NCBI RefSeq assembly: GCF_013416555.1
Contig: NZ_JACCFG010000001.1
Location: forward strand, 806,001-870,000
DNA: 64,000 nucleotides
From: Sphingomonas sp. R-74633
GTDB lineage: Bacteria; Pseudomonadota; Alphaproteobacteria; Sphingomonadales; Sphingomonadaceae
Direction: 5' to 3'
Shown: positions 63,537 to 64,000 of the stretch, piece by piece
Layout of the letters: the number at the start of each line of letters is the position of its first letter
Numbering within the stretch: position 1 is the first letter of the stretch
Program-made: the position numbers and the translations under genes
The notes under the pieces: model-generated
Seen by the model: only the letters and a program-made list of their open reading frames with translations
Told to the model about the DNA's origin: nothing
Database searches by the model: none

Positions 63537-64000
63537 GTGCGGAAATTCCTCGGTTTTGCGACTTGTCTCGCTTGTGCCTCGTTCGGTCCCGCTGCGGTGG
63601 GGCAGGCGGGAACTTCCGCGCGACCCCCGATCGACTATTCCATCCTTCATGCCCAGGTGATCCTCGATCACCTCGGCTTTTCGCCGGGTATTCTCGACGG
63701 GCGCGAAGGCCAGTCGCTCACCGCAGCGCTCAAGGGCTTCCAGACTTCGCAGGGGCTCAAGGCCAGCGGCGAACTCGATCGGGCAACGCTGCGCGCGCTT
63801 GCGCCCTATGCGTCGCTGCGCCCGACCAAGCGGCTGACGCTCGATGCGGACACGCTCAAGGGGCCGTACGTCAATCCGATCCCCAAGGACCCCGAGCAGC
63901 AGGCCAAGCTGGCCTCGCTTGCCTATACCCGCCCGCTCGAGAAGCTGGCCGAGATGTTCCACACCACGCCCGAGGTGCTGGTGGAGCTCAACCCCGGTGG
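63537..64000 (+). CDS. Exported peptidoglycan-binding protein, C terminus cut by window
   Basis: An open frame with no stop before position 64000. GTG start (a TTG 3 bases upstream is possible) after AGGAG. The leader is a weak signal peptide (FLGFATCLACASFGPAAVG). A peptidoglycan-binding fold follows (LHAQVILDHLGFSPGILDGREGQ, LKGFQTSQGLKASGELDRATL). A LysM-like segment then appears (AYTRPLEKLAEMFHTTPEVLVELN). This order is common in L,D-transpeptidases of the ErfK/YbiS type, but the catalytic domain lies outside the window, so it is only inferred. Confidence 0.82.
   Translation, partial: MRKFLGFATCLACASFGPAAVGQAGTSARPPIDYSILHAQVILDHLGFSPGILDGREGQSLTAALKGFQTSQGLKASGELDRATLRALAPYASLRPTKRLTLDADTLKGPYVNPIPKDPEQQAKLASLAYTRPLEKLAEMFHTTPEVLVELNPG

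Overview
The window looks like chromosome from a high-GC alphaproteobacterium of the order Sphingomonadales (Sphingomonas or a close relative). The grounds are: the lptD-surA-pdxA-rsmA order; the zapA, 6S RNA, 5-formyl-THF cyclo-ligase, DUF2842 block; a large TonB-dependent receptor; many acyl-CoA dehydrogenases; and intergenic palindromic elements. I see no phage, IS element, integrase or CRISPR array. Two gene ends are cut by the window: rsmA on the left and a peptidoglycan-binding protein on the right.

Layout. Positions 1-5562 (minus strand) hold the outer-membrane biogenesis operon lptD-surA-pdxA-rsmA, divergent from holC. Positions 6576-11364 carry ndk with a clear terminator, a DUF4157 (eCIS-core) protein with an unassigned C-terminal domain, an OmpR/EnvZ-type two-component pair, and a secreted EF-hand protein. 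Positions 11485-17690 carry a thioesterase, an acyl-CoA ligase, an MFS exporter and a large/small acyl-CoA dehydrogenase pair. Positions 17975-26179 hold a TonB receptor, then a sulfatase flanked by two DUF1254/DUF1214 proteins. All three of these last genes carry a similar GGGTT..CCCCGAT motif upstream. Positions 26187-42515 form an acyl-CoA catabolic region: a double TetR regulator; an ACAD11-like dehydrogenase with an alcohol dehydrogenase, an APH-like kinase and two SDRs; then PhzF, TesB, a second dehydrogenase pair, a FadJ-like multifunctional enzyme, a serine hydrolase and an acyl-CoA ligase.

The right part is mostly housekeeping with some unknowns. An uncharacterised three-gene envelope cluster with a zincin-like lipoprotein lies at 42599-45001, followed by glpK, an AI-2E family transporter and two identical tRNA-Asp genes. 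Then come a lipoprotein, the DUF2842, cyclo-ligase, 6S RNA and zapA block, the tkt-gap-pgk glycolytic operon, a chemoreceptor, a GH43 enzyme, an MFS transporter, and a class I aldolase heading a tight four-gene run. The window ends with a secreted protein, thiE and the truncated cell-wall protein.

The points most worth a second look are: the split ACAD10/11-like module (27568-32612), which resembles hydroxyacyl-CoA catabolism through a phosphorylated intermediate; the shared upstream motif around the DUF1254-sulfatase locus; the DUF4157 protein; and the three-gene envelope cluster. Two families of paired palindromes sit inside operons, and one of them lies at the same place in both acyl-CoA dehydrogenase pairs. 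All calls come from reading the sequence and from general knowledge of families; no database search was run.
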